Positions 7,634-16,096 of a stretch of DNA of 64,000 nucleotides are shown in pieces (within the stretch, counting starts at the first letter, position 1; the number at the start of each line of letters is the position of its first letter). A program made the translations under genes and the position numbers. The DNA is taken from positions 341,086-405,085 of the forward strand of contig NZ_SDLR01000005.1 in assembly GCF_004522215.1 (NCBI RefSeq), written 5' to 3'. The notes under the pieces are model-generated. The model did no database searches and was not told the origin of the DNA. It saw nothing but the letters and a program-made list of their open reading frames with translations. The stretch is from Ammoniphilus sp. YIM 78166 (GTDB lineage Bacteria > Bacillota > Bacilli > Aneurinibacillales > RAOX-1).

Positions 7634-8641
7634 TTAGTGTAAAGTCGCTAATATTTCTTGCATCTTACGTGATACTAATGGATAGAAGTATTTTTTAGCA
7701 TCATAGGTTTTGTTGCCCCCAAAGAAATTCGTGCCAGGGCAGGTTTTAACCGCATGCCCCTCACTCTGATCCAATACCCGTTCTCCTGTATAAATATCCC
7801 ACCAGTGATGATAACTGATAGAATCAACCGAAGGGGTTAGGCCGAACTTGATACAAAGCAAGGCGGTCATGTAGGTAATGGTTTCCTTTTGCTCCTGTGT
7901 CATCACATCCCCACCTTTATCAAAGTTCCCTAGATTTTCGATAAGCAAGGATCTTGCAAGAATGGGAACACTGACAGCTTTATTTTTTAAGCCAAGGGAG
8001 CTCTCGGGAGCCATGTTAAAGGGTCTGCCCACCGCGATTTTCCCGTCCGGGAACGTTGTGATGTTTTGAGCAATATTTTTCCAACCCATCCCTTCTACAT
8101 GAAAATCTTCCATACCTTTTAGCAAGGCAAAGTGATTATTGCCGTTAAACTTACTGTAGTTCGGGTCCCACGTATGGTGCTCGTGGATGATACTGATGCT
8201 TCGATTAAAACGATGATGGAATAGCCACTTTCGAAATTCTTCCCTTGTCATTAAGATATACTGTCCTTGCATGTTTAATCGTTTTGGCTTAATCCATAGT
8301 TTTTGCCCAATATGTAGTAAATCGGAGGAAATTTGATTGGCTGATTTTAGAAGTGGTACGGAAGAATTAAACCTTGCTGACAGCTTCCATAGCGTATCAC
8401 CAGGAACCACCTGGTACATGATAGGGACCCATAATTTCTGACCTACCAGTAAAAGATCGGATTGCAATCCATTGGTTACTTTAAGCTCATCAATAGAAGT
8501 TCCATAGTGGTTTGCAATTTCCCATAAGGAATCTCCCGTTTTAACAGTATAAATATTACTTTGATCATTGGCTGCTTGAGTAGATGTTGCATTGACAAAT
8601 AGGATGAACATGAAACAACATAGTGTAATCACTCTTATCAT
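7634..8641 (-). CDS. LysM-domain N-acetylmuramoyl-L-alanine amidase
   Basis: 335 residues. A signal peptide (MIRVITLCCFMFILFVNATSTQA) is followed by two LysM peptidoglycan-binding repeats (about 31-75, YTVKTGDSLWEIANHYG; and 76-120, YQVVPGDTLWKLSARFN). An Amidase_2/PGRP-like domain (about 128-335) has HHTWDP, GMGWKNIAQNITTFPDG and HAVKTCPGTNFF, with the His and Cys positions of zinc amidases. It should be exported and cleave peptidoglycan, as in spore cortex or cell separation enzymes. Start ATG behind GGAAAGGAT. Confidence 0.85.
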   Translation of the reverse strand: MIRVITLCCFMFILFVNATSTQAANDQSNIYTVKTGDSLWEIANHYGTSIDELKVTNGLQSDLLLVGQKLWVPIMYQVVPGDTLWKLSARFNSSVPLLKSANQISSDLLHIGQKLWIKPKRLNMQGQYILMTREEFRKWLFHHRFNRSISIIHEHHTWDPNYSKFNGNNHFALLKGMEDFHVEGMGWKNIAQNITTFPDGKIAVGRPFNMAPESSLGLKNKAVSVPILARSLLIENLGNFDKGGDVMTQEQKETITYMTALLCIKFGLTPSVDSISYHHWWDIYTGERVLDQSEGHAVKTCPGTNFFGGNKTYDAKKYFYPLVSRKMQEILATLH

Positions 8642-9072
8642 TGGGTGGATCCTTTCCAGCCTGTTTTAAATTTAACATTATTATTGTGTAATGCGAGTTT
8701 GAATTTATTCAGCCTAATAAACGAAAGCCTGCGGCATCAAACCGGAGGTAAATGGTAAAACTATGCTATTTGTTCCACAGCTTCTTCTGTACCACCTACA
8801 GAAAAAATCGCCCACGACGATCGATTATAAGAAATAGGTGCATAAGCGATATCATAATCGGTCCAAAGATAGGGCCCCATCCAAAGACATGTAACCCTGG
8901 TGTTGCTTTATCCTATTAGGGCAATCGGTAAACTATTATTCAAAAGAATATAGATGTTGATATAATAGTAGGTAAGAATTGCTAGTATCAATCTTTACTC
9001 TATCTTGCTAATATAGTTATATATTTCCTTCTAACCCAAATAAAATGATCGTTTAATTTGAAAGGAATAAAA
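8642..9072. other. 431-bp intergenic region between divergent genes
   Basis: It holds the divergent promoters for the amidase and the diguanylate cyclase. Around 8765-8930 the minus strand has a short hydrophobic open stretch (GWGPIFGPIMISLMHLFLII) without a start, perhaps a decayed membrane protein gene. Near 8715-8755 the bases CGAAAGCC and CCGGAGG vaguely recall a GEMM riboswitch, but the conserved core is absent. Confidence 0.3.
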
Positions 9073-9894
9073 ATGGTAAATCGATTACTTGTTTATCTGT
9101 TTGTCTTTGTCACTTTATTCCTCTCTATTACTCTGAACTTCCTGTATCCCTTCCTGGGACTGTGGATGTTATTTTTAATGCCCATGTTCGGGATTATTGT
9201 ACTCTTTCCCAAGTGGCTGGTTGGGAACCTTTGTATTGTATTTTTAGTCATCATACGATATGGCACCCATTATGCCGCTTTTTCTGGAAATATCCCCATC
9301 GACTATCTTTATCGGCTTGTTTCTACATCCACAGTAGGGTGGCTGATTCTACTCACAGTTACTTTTTTCATCATAAAAAATAGGCGTCTAGTTGAAGAAC
9401 TAGAACACCTCTCGTTAACGGATAACCTAACTCAAGCCTATAACCGAAGGTTTGTAGAATTGCACAGCAAGAAACTTTTCTCCGAATCGATCCGAAAAAA
9501 TCAGCCTTTATGTTTCCTTCTGGTAGATATTGACCATTTTAAAAAAATCAATGATCTATATGGTCACAATGTAGGCGATCTCGTACTCCAGCAGCTTGCT
9601 ACCAATATAAGAGATACGATCAGGAAAACGGATGTCTTTATAAGAATGGGCGGAGAGGAATTTGCCTTGTTTTTGCCTAACACCAGCCTACAAGAAGGTG
9701 TCTTATTGGCCGAAAGAATCAGGAGAACCATCCAGGGAGTCAAGATAGAATATCGCGACAGCATCATTCCTATTACCATAAGTCTAGGAGTAACGGAGTA
9801 TAATTCAGAAACCCTAGAGGATCTTATTGAAAAAGCGGACCAAGCCTTATATCAAGCGAAATCCAATGGGCGTAACACTGTCGTTAACCTATAG
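9073..9894 (+). CDS. membrane-bound diguanylate cyclase (GGDEF)
   Basis: 273 residues from the ATG at 9073 behind AAAGGAATAAAA. Roughly five transmembrane segments occupy residues 1-105, then a GGDEF domain starts at about 118 (LSLTDNLTQAYNRRF). The active-site loop reads GGEEF, preceded by DIDHFKKINDLYGH, so it should be catalytically active and make cyclic di-GMP from two GTP. No obvious RxxD product-inhibition site was noted. No PilZ or EAL partner is adjacent. Confidence 0.85.
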   Translation: MVNRLLVYLFVFVTLFLSITLNFLYPFLGLWMLFLMPMFGIIVLFPKWLVGNLCIVFLVIIRYGTHYAAFSGNIPIDYLYRLVSTSTVGWLILLTVTFFIIKNRRLVEELEHLSLTDNLTQAYNRRFVELHSKKLFSESIRKNQPLCFLLVDIDHFKKINDLYGHNVGDLVLQQLATNIRDTIRKTDVFIRMGGEEFALFLPNTSLQEGVLLAERIRRTIQGVKIEYRDSIIPITISLGVTEYNSETLEDLIEKADQALYQAKSNGRNTVVNL

Positions 9895-9896
9895 CG

Positions 9897-10367
9897 TTAA
9901 TAAGAGATCCTCTGCTGGGATACTCTCCATGCGTCAAAAGCCAGGCTGCGGCCGGACGTATCGATTTGTACCATTTGTATGGATCGTTGATTCATCGGTA
10001 TAGCAAGCTGCTGATAAATGAAATGGTCATCGAAGCCGATGGCTGCGGCTTCTTCTTTGGTACAGGCATAATAAACCGCTCGAGGTCGCGACCAATAAAT
10101 TGCTCCGATGCACATCGGACAAGGCTCACAGCTCGTATAGAGGTCACAATCCGTCAGCTGAAAATGGTTCAGCTGCTTGCAAGCGGCTCGAATGGCCTGC
10201 ACCTCAGCATGGGCTGTGGGATCATGATTTGTGGTCACTTCATTGCAACCAGTTGCGACGATGTGACCATCTTTGACGATGACCGCACCAAACGGGCCTC
10301 CATGACCGCTCAAGACATTCTCATGGGCAATCTGCAGGGCCTTTTCCATCCACTTTATGTGATCCAT
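9897..10367 (-). CDS. guaD: guanine deaminase
   Basis: 156 residues, the same length as B. subtilis GuaD. Zinc deaminase motifs HAEVQAIRAACKQL and SCEPCPMC give the catalytic Glu and the His-Cys-Cys zinc ligands. The C-terminal GFDDHFIYQQLAIP and FDAWRV are GuaD-specific, separating it from TadA. It converts guanine to xanthine plus ammonia in purine catabolism. It is last in an operon with two XdhC domains and a small membrane protein, and ends convergently 3 bp from the diguanylate cyclase gene. Confidence 0.85.
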   Translation of the reverse strand: MDHIKWMEKALQIAHENVLSGHGGPFGAVIVKDGHIVATGCNEVTTNHDPTAHAEVQAIRAACKQLNHFQLTDCDLYTSCEPCPMCIGAIYWSRPRAVYYACTKEEAAAIGFDDHFIYQQLAIPMNQRSIQMVQIDTSGRSLAFDAWRVSQQRISY

Positions 10368-10370
10368 TGC

Positions 10371-10511
10371 TCATCGCCTCTTTTTCCATTTTTCTTTTAG
10401 CTCTTTGTTCGGATCCCATTCCTTCCCCCAAATGGTCTTTTTCAGCCATGCAAGGGCGAGGATCATCACCGCTGAACCCATCAACACAATCACCCAGTAA
10501 AGTGACTCCAC
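10371..10511 (-). CDS. 46-residue single-pass membrane protein
   Basis: A GTG start overlaps the TAG stop of the XdhC N-domain gene (TAGTG), and the stop lies 3 bp before guaD. The product has one hydrophobic helix (YWVIVLMGSAVMILALAWL) and a strongly basic, Trp-containing tail (KEWDPNKELKEKWKKRR). The tight coupling on both sides supports real translation. Function unknown; it could tether a neighbour to the membrane. Confidence 0.6.
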   Translation of the reverse strand: MESLYWVIVLMGSAVMILALAWLKKTIWGKEWDPNKELKEKWKKRR

Positions 10512-10840
10512 TACCTTGTTCGCTTTACGAGGGGTTCGATGAGCACATCCATCACCCCGCCGCAGATTCCGCCATCCTCATAGAACAAACCTAATGTTAA
10601 ATCAACTCGATGCTGTACGGCTTTTCCACTCTTCATGACCTCGTAGGCCCGCTCAATTACCTCAGCTTCCCCACAACCTCCCCCGATTGTCCCCAAGAGC
10701 TTCCCCTCGTTCCAAATCATCATCCTGGTCCCTGCTTTTCTTGGGACTGAACCCTTGGTTCGAATCACCGTAGCCAGGGCAGCCGGTTCCCCACGGGTTT
10801 GAACTTCAAGCATTTTCTCCAGCCATTCGATTTCCTTCAT
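10511..10840 (-). CDS. XdhC/CoxI-family protein, N-terminal domain only
   Basis: 109 residues carrying the XdhC/CoxI N-terminal domain (ATVIRTKGSVPRKAGTRMMI, GTIGGGCGEAEV). The Rossmann half is a separate gene 21 bp upstream. XdhC-type proteins bind and sulfurate molybdenum cofactor and insert it into xanthine dehydrogenase-type hydroxylases. No hydroxylase gene is in the window, so the substrate enzyme must be encoded elsewhere. Neighbouring guaD fits purine catabolism. Confidence 0.8.
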   Translation of the reverse strand: MKEIEWLEKMLEVQTRGEPAALATVIRTKGSVPRKAGTRMMIWNEGKLLGTIGGGCGEAEVIERAYEVMKSGKAVQHRVDLTLGLFYEDGGICGGVMDVLIEPLVKRTR

Positions 10841-10861
10841 AACCGCTCCTCCCCTGCTTCA

Positions 10862-11605
10862 CTACAAATCACAAAGAGACCGTCCACTCTTGCCATTCTT
10901 GAGCTTTAAGATTTCTGCAAACACACTCACGCTAATTTCTTCCGGAGTTTCTGCACCTAGATCGAGTCCAATCGGGGCATGCACGTTATCCCATAATGGG
11001 GTCTGGCTCCTGACTCCTGAGATTCGCCGTTTGCTCCCAATCATGCCAAGATAAGCCGGCTTCTGTCCTTTTTGAAGAAGTTGCTGCAGTATGAGAACAT
11101 CGAATTTATGTCCCCGCGTTAACAGGAGAATGTAGGTTTGAGGTGTAGGCGTCAGCTGTTCAAAAAAATCACGAAACGACTGACAGACTACCTCATCCGC
11201 ATCCGGGAAGCGCTCTTTTGAGGCATACACCTCTCGATCATCCACCACAGTAACATGAAAGCCCAGCCATTTTCCCATTCGACTAATCGATTCCGCGACA
11301 TGCCCAGCCCCTGCGACAACGAGACGGTCCTGGGGCTGGATTATTTCTACGAAGCATTCAACCTCACCGCTCTTAAGCGGAATACTAATCGTTTTGCTTT
11401 TCCCCTGGAGCAGTAAAGGGGTAACCGCTTGATGAATACGAGGGTAATCAGGATCGTCCCCCGGTCCCTCATCCCTACGCGTGACAAGGTAGCGTTGCCC
11501 CACCTTCTCTTCATCAACGGAATGTCGAGTAATCGTGGCCACTGCTGCTGCATATCCTTGTTCGATTTCGGCCTTTAGCCGAATGACGAGTTCTTTACTA
11601 ATCAT
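10862..11605 (-). CDS. XdhC Rossmann-domain protein
   Basis: 247 residues. A variable N-terminal region is followed by LVVAGAGHVAESISRMGKWLG (Rossmann loop), VVDDR, and LLTRGHKFDVLILQQLL and YLGMIGSKRRI, all typical of the XdhC C-terminal domain. It is first in the xdhC(C)-xdhC(N)-small ORF-guaD operon. Probably involved in maturation of a molybdenum hydroxylase, with the other half supplied in trans. Confidence 0.8.
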   Translation of the reverse strand: MISKELVIRLKAEIEQGYAAAVATITRHSVDEEKVGQRYLVTRRDEGPGDDPDYPRIHQAVTPLLLQGKSKTISIPLKSGEVECFVEIIQPQDRLVVAGAGHVAESISRMGKWLGFHVTVVDDREVYASKERFPDADEVVCQSFRDFFEQLTPTPQTYILLLTRGHKFDVLILQQLLQKGQKPAYLGMIGSKRRISGVRSQTPLWDNVHAPIGLDLGAETPEEISVSVFAEILKLKNGKSGRSLCDL

Positions 11606-11836
11606 GTTTATACTCCTTCATCGCCTCACACCCTTTTCAGGTGGCTGGCAGGTTGAATAGGTAAACAAGGTTGTCGGAATGATAAGGGATCACAGGCTGC
11701 CCTCTTTCCTCCAAACGAACGGGTCATCAATGGGTCATTTTTTATACCATAATATGATTTTAGAGTCGGAATTATTTCATTGTGTTTTTGGCTAACCATT
11801 GAGTAGTCTGTGGTCGGGTTTTGGAGGCGTCATTTT
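11606..11836. other. intergenic region before the repeat array
   Basis: It contains the upstream region of the xdhC operon on the minus strand. No gene or RNA structure stands out; AT-rich stretches at 11735-11790 could hold promoters. Confidence 0.3.
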
Positions 11837-12552
11837 CAGGATTTGAGTAAATCATGAGGTACCATGATTCACTCATCTCGCCCCCAAACTAAAATCAGTG
11901 CATCATAGAAGTCCTTTGATTCACTCACCTCGCTCCCATACTAAAATCAGTGCATCATTGAAGCCCTTTGATTCACTCACCTCATTCGCATACTAAAATG
12001 AGTGCATCATAGGAGCTCTATGATACACTCATCTCGCTCCCATACTAAAATCAGTACATCATAGAAGTCCTTTGATTCACTCACCTCGCTCCTAAACTAA
12101 AATCAGTGCATCATTGAAGCCCTTTGATTCACTCACCTCATTCGCATACTAAAATGAGTGCATCATAGGAGCTCTATGATACACTCATCTCGCTCCCATA
12201 CTAAAATCAGTACATCATAGAAGTCCTTTGATTCACTCACCTCGCTCCTAAACTAAAATCAGTGCATCATTGAAGCCCTTTGATTCACTCACCTCATTCG
12301 CATACTAAAATGAGTGCATCATAGGAGCTCTATGATACACTCATCTCGCTCCCATACTAAAATCAGTGCATCATAGGAGCTCTATGATTCACTCATCTGG
12401 CACCCATACTAAAATCAGTGCATCATAGAAGTCCTTTGATTCACTCACCTCGCTCCCATACTAAAATCAGTGCATCAAAGAAGCCCTTTGATTCACTCAT
12501 CTCGCCCCCAAACTAAAATCAGTGCATCATAGGAGCTCTATGATTCACTCAA
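11837..12552. repeat. 52-bp tandem repeat array, 13 full units
   Basis: CTAAAAT recurs at exactly 11889, 11941, 11993, 12045, 12097, 12149, 12201, 12253, 12305, 12357, 12409, 12461 and 12513, thirteen units at a strict 52-bp period, with a partial unit before the first. Each unit holds an imperfect palindrome around CATCATAGGAGCTCTATGAT. Variants are arranged so that blocks of three units (156 bp) also repeat. No unit has an open frame that persists and there are no unique spacers. A solitary relative lies at 60329-60370. Confidence 0.95.
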
Positions 12553-12708
12553 CCCACCACTCTCACACATATCAAGGAATCATTGGCCTCACTCCCAGAA
12601 CAATTCACCCATCACCCCACCCAATCTCAAATGAGCGCCTCATGCGCCTCATGCGCCTCCTCCCCCCTCAAGTGCAAATTGTGCGGGTCCGAAAATGATT
12701 GTCGGAAA
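12553..12708. other. spacer with decayed repeat units
   Basis: Degenerate relatives of the 52-bp unit (ATCAAGGAATCATTGGCCTCACTC, broken by further drift) and a short duplication of CATGCGCCT are visible. No gene seen. Confidence 0.4.
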
Positions 12709-12880
12709 TATTAAGAGAACAAAGAAGAATACCTGCGCCTTTACAAAGAAAAAAAGGATGAACTGGAACAAAATCTACAAAAATGGCAGAACCATGTAGA
12801 GTACGATGAAAAAGATCTGCCGCTTGAAAAAGATGTGAAAGAACTATCCCCCGTCGACGAAACAGAAATGAAAAGGTAGC
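12709..12880 (+). pseudogene. 3' remnant of an unidentified gene
   Basis: An open plus-strand frame of about 56 codons (EEYLRLYKEKKDEL, ending ELSPVDETEMKR) follows a stop and has no start codon. The composition is charged and coil-like, as in a real C-terminus. It abuts the repeat array on its 5' side, suggesting that the repeats replaced the rest of the gene. Confidence 0.4.
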
Positions 12881-12919
12881 AAAAAGGGAAGCCGATTCAA
12901 TCTTTGGGCTTCCCTTTTT
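12881..12919. terminator. bidirectional terminator
   Basis: AAAAAGGGAAGCC and GGCTTCCCTTTTT form a 13-bp stem. It overlaps the last codons of the minus-strand gene at 12897 and follows the plus-strand remnant. Confidence 0.8.
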
Positions 12920-13127
12920 GACTATCTTGCTGCTTTTCCGTTTGGGGACTTTCTCCCTCTCTTTTTGCGGGCGTCCATTTCTTGGCCTGTACCGTTAGTT
13001 CACGAATGACCGCTACAGCGATAATTAAGAGTCCAATGGCCCCTGTAATGAAAACTAGCCAGTAATAAGTGAGAAAGGCGGAGTTGGAGAGAGATCCGAA
13101 CCTACCGCTCGAATCTCCCCAATACAC
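12897..13127 (-). CDS. small membrane protein with charged tail
   Basis: 76 residues from a GTG that overlaps the TAG stop of the aminotransferase gene (TAGTG). One transmembrane helix (YYWLVFITGAIGLLIIAVAVI) is followed by a Lys/Glu/Gln-rich cytoplasmic tail. The translational coupling puts it in the mmsA-aminotransferase operon. No known family; the organisation mirrors the coupled 46-residue membrane protein at 10371. Confidence 0.6.
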   Translation of the reverse strand: MYWGDSSGRFGSLSNSAFLTYYWLVFITGAIGLLIIAVAVIRELTVQAKKWTPAKREGESPQTEKQQDSQKGKPKD

Positions 13128-14485
13128 TATCCCAGCTTCCGAATCGCTTTCTTCAGGGTGTCTACGATAAACGATAAATCTTCATCCGTACTGGACAATG
13201 GCGGAGAAAGTGTCAGGACGTTGTTAAATCCCGCAACGGTATCCCCGTTCTTGCCGATAATGAGTCCATTAGCTTTGCACTCGCCGATCACCTGCCCGAC
13301 CATCGAGAGAGGGGCTGGCGCCTTAGTCTCCTTATCCTCGACCAGCTCGATTCCCATAAGGAACCCAAAATGGCGAATATCCCCGACATGAGGATGGTCC
13401 TCGATGTCTCTCATTTCTTCGCGCAGACGGTCCCCAAGCACCCTCGCCCGCTCGATTAGATTTTCCTTTTCCAAGATCTCGAGGTTCTTCAGCGCAAGTG
13501 CACAAGCGGCAGGATTTCCTCCAAAGGTATTCACGTGGCGGAAGTGCGCGTAGTCCGCTTGTTCCTTGAACGATTCGTAGATGTCTTTTCGAACCGCTGT
13601 CGCGGATAAAGGTAGATACCCGCTGGTCAAGCCCTTTGCCATGGTCACGATATCCGGCTTGATTCCGAAATTCATATGGCCAAACTCTTTTCCGGTTCTT
13701 CCGAATCCGCAAATGACCTCGTCGATGATAAGAAGGACGCCATGCTTTTGGCAAATTTCTTGAACCTTTTGCATGTAAACCGGATGAGGGACAATCACTC
13801 CCCCTCCCGTAATCGCAGGCTCCATGATCACGCCGGCCATGGTTTCTTTTCCTTCCCAAATGATTGTCTCCTCAATTTCTTGGGCACATTGCAGGTTGAA
13901 TTCCTCCACGCTCATGCCTACTGGTCTGCGGTAGCTGTCTGGTGGACGGACGTGGACAAATCCCCCTCCAAGCGGTTCGTACTTGTATTTACGCTGCGCT
14001 TGCCCGGTTGCCGCTAAGGCTCCCATCGAGTTTCCATGATAGGCACGATAACGGGAAAGGAACTTGTATCGGTTCGGCTGTCCGTTTTGTTGATGGTACT
14101 GACGAGCGATTTTAAAAGCCACCTCATTGGCATCCGACCCGCTGTTGGAGAAGAAAATCACATACTCCCCTTGCAGCCATTCATTTAATTTCTCGGCTAA
14201 TTGAATAGCAGGCAGATGACTCTGCGTTAAAGGAAAATAAGGCATGGTTTTTAATTGCTCGTAAGCAGCTTGCGCCAGCTCCTCTCTTCCATACCCCACA
14301 TTGACACACCATAAGCCCGACATTCCATCGAGGTATTTGCGCCCTTCAGTATCGGTTATCCAGGAGCCTTGAGCTTCCTTCACCACCAATGGTGGAACCT
14401 TTTCATTATAGGGAGAAATATGATGCCAAAGATATTTCCGGTCTTTTTCCAGCATCTCCTCAGTGAACCCTTTCAGCATGGACAT
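13127..14485 (-). CDS. class III omega-amino acid:pyruvate aminotransferase
   Basis: 452 residues. PLP fold type I signatures: SNSGSDANEVAFKIAR, LLIIDEVICGFGRTG (PLP Asp), and the lysine in TMAKGLTSGYLPLSA. The arrangement (MSGLWCVNVGYGREEL, HVNTFGGNPAACA) is that of beta-alanine/taurine:pyruvate aminotransferases. With the adjacent CoA-acylating dehydrogenase it could turn beta-alanine into malonic semialdehyde and then acetyl-CoA. It lies 19 bp downstream of mmsA. The exact amine donor is inferred. Confidence 0.8.
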   Translation of the reverse strand: MSMLKGFTEEMLEKDRKYLWHHISPYNEKVPPLVVKEAQGSWITDTEGRKYLDGMSGLWCVNVGYGREELAQAAYEQLKTMPYFPLTQSHLPAIQLAEKLNEWLQGEYVIFFSNSGSDANEVAFKIARQYHQQNGQPNRYKFLSRYRAYHGNSMGALAATGQAQRKYKYEPLGGGFVHVRPPDSYRRPVGMSVEEFNLQCAQEIEETIIWEGKETMAGVIMEPAITGGGVIVPHPVYMQKVQEICQKHGVLLIIDEVICGFGRTGKEFGHMNFGIKPDIVTMAKGLTSGYLPLSATAVRKDIYESFKEQADYAHFRHVNTFGGNPAACALALKNLEILEKENLIERARVLGDRLREEMRDIEDHPHVGDIRHFGFLMGIELVEDKETKAPAPLSMVGQVIGECKANGLIIGKNGDTVAGFNNVLTLSPPLSSTDEDLSFIVDTLKKAIRKLG

Positions 14486-14504
14486 AAATCCTGCCCCCTT
14501 TAGC

Positions 14505-15944
14505 TTAATATCTTGCGGTCAACATTTTCTTGCGTGTATAAAACTCCACTCCATCTCGGCCGTTGGCATGAAGATCTCCATAGAATGATTTCTTATAGCC
14601 GGAAAAAGGGAAAAATGCCATCGGTGCAGGAACACCCAGATTGACCCCAAGCATGCCGGCGTCGATATCTTCCCGGAACTGTCGAATCGCTTTGGCGCTG
14701 TCCGTATAAATGCACGCCCCATTGGCAAACTCCGATTGGTTTGTGATGGCGATAGCCTCTTCCAAATCTTTGGCACGGACTACCGAGAGCACAGGAGCAA
14801 AAATTTCATCGGTCCAAATTTTCATCCCCGGCTTCACCTGATCAAACAGCGTTGGGCCGACAAAGTAACCCTTTCCGTTCACCGCTGCATCTTTTCGTCC
14901 GTCACGTACCAGGGCAGCCCCTTCCTTTTCTCCATGCTCAATATATTCGATGGTCCGAGTCTTGTTCGCTTCCCGGATCACCGGACCAAGGAATACACCT
15001 TCCTCCAAACCATTGCCCATCCGAATCTGATCGGCTGCTGCTGCCAAACGGTTGACCAATTCATCCCCAATGTCGCCAACGGCCACGACCACGGAACACG
15101 CCATGCAGCGTTCGCCAGCTGACCCATAAGCGGCATTGATAATATTGGTCACCGCGTTATCCAGGTCCGCATCCGGCATCACGATGGAATGGTTCTTTGC
15201 CCCCGCAAGCGCTTGCACTCGTTTGCCTTGGGCGGCCGCCTTCTTGTAAATATACTCGGCTACTGGTTGAGATCCGACAAAAGACACCGCCTTAATCTCT
15301 TCATGCTCCAACATCCCGTTCACTACATCATGAGCGCCGTGAACAATGTTTAACACCCCCGCCGGCAACCCCGCTTCCGCCATCAGTTCAGCTAACCGAT
15401 TCGCCAAGAGCGGCGTCCGTTCCGAGGGCTTCAAGACAAACGTATTGCCGCAGGCAATCGCCAAAGGAAACATCCAGCAAGGCACCATCATGGGAAAATT
15501 AAAAGGCGTGATGCCGCCCACGACCCCAAGGGGGTACCGATACATCCCCGATTCCACACCAGAGGCGATGTCAGGAAGCTGTTGTCCCATCAGGAGCGTC
15601 GGTGCTCCTGCCGCAAATTCCACGCATTCGATGCCGCGCTGCACTTCCCCATAAGCTTCTTCGAAGCTTTTCCCGTTCTCGATCGTAATAAGGCGAGCTA
15701 ACTCCTCCCAATTTTCCAACAGCAGTTGCTGATAAGCGAATAAAATACGTGCCCGCCTGGGCACCGCAGTTTTCCTCCATGAATCGAATGCTTTTTTCGC
15801 AGCCAACACAGCCTGATCTAATGCCTCTTTCGTAGACAGCGGGACGAGGGCAATCACTTCCCCTGTAGCCGGATTAGGTACTTCCTCATACAGAGACTCA
15901 GACTCGATCCATTCGCCATGGATGAAGTTTTTCACTTTTTGCAT
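14505..15944 (-). CDS. mmsA: CoA-acylating methylmalonate/malonate-semialdehyde dehydrogenase
   Basis: 479 residues, a normal length for Mms[20 protein letters not shown], the absence of the usual catalytic glutamate segment, and the catalytic Cys in GERCMACS are diagnostic. The enzyme oxidatively decarboxylates (methyl)malonate semialdehyde to acetyl- or propionyl-CoA with NAD. First gene of a three-gene minus-strand operon, divergent from a PucR-type regulator that presumably controls it. Confidence 0.9.
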   Translation of the reverse strand: MQKVKNFIHGEWIESESLYEEVPNPATGEVIALVPLSTKEALDQAVLAAKKAFDSWRKTAVPRRARILFAYQQLLLENWEELARLITIENGKSFEEAYGEVQRGIECVEFAAGAPTLLMGQQLPDIASGVESGMYRYPLGVVGGITPFNFPMMVPCWMFPLAIACGNTFVLKPSERTPLLANRLAELMAEAGLPAGVLNIVHGAHDVVNGMLEHEEIKAVSFVGSQPVAEYIYKKAAAQGKRVQALAGAKNHSIVMPDADLDNAVTNIINAAYGSAGERCMACSVVVAVGDIGDELVNRLAAAADQIRMGNGLEEGVFLGPVIREANKTRTIEYIEHGEKEGAALVRDGRKDAAVNGKGYFVGPTLFDQVKPGMKIWTDEIFAPVLSVVRAKDLEEAIAITNQSEFANGACIYTDSAKAIRQFREDIDAGMLGVNLGVPAPMAFFPFSGYKKSFYGDLHANGRDGVEFYTRKKMLTARY

Positions 15945-16096
15945 CGGTTAGCCCCCTCTTCTAAATTTACAATTGATTTAATATTGCAAATTTGCTTTGA
16001 TAGAGTTAACTATACTGCTGATGCGGCAGGAATTCATTAGACAGAGTGTAAGAAAATGTGAATCATTTCTTTTACGCTTAAGGAGAGAAGATAAAC

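Noticed and set aside
8690-8760. cyclic di-GMP riboswitch before the GGDEF gene
   Set aside because: Only short CGAAAGCC and CCGGAGG resemblances are present; the conserved GGGCAAACC core and receptor pairing are missing.
11837-12552. CRISPR array
   Set aside because: Regular period, but the whole 52-bp unit repeats with no unique spacers and no cas genes are near.
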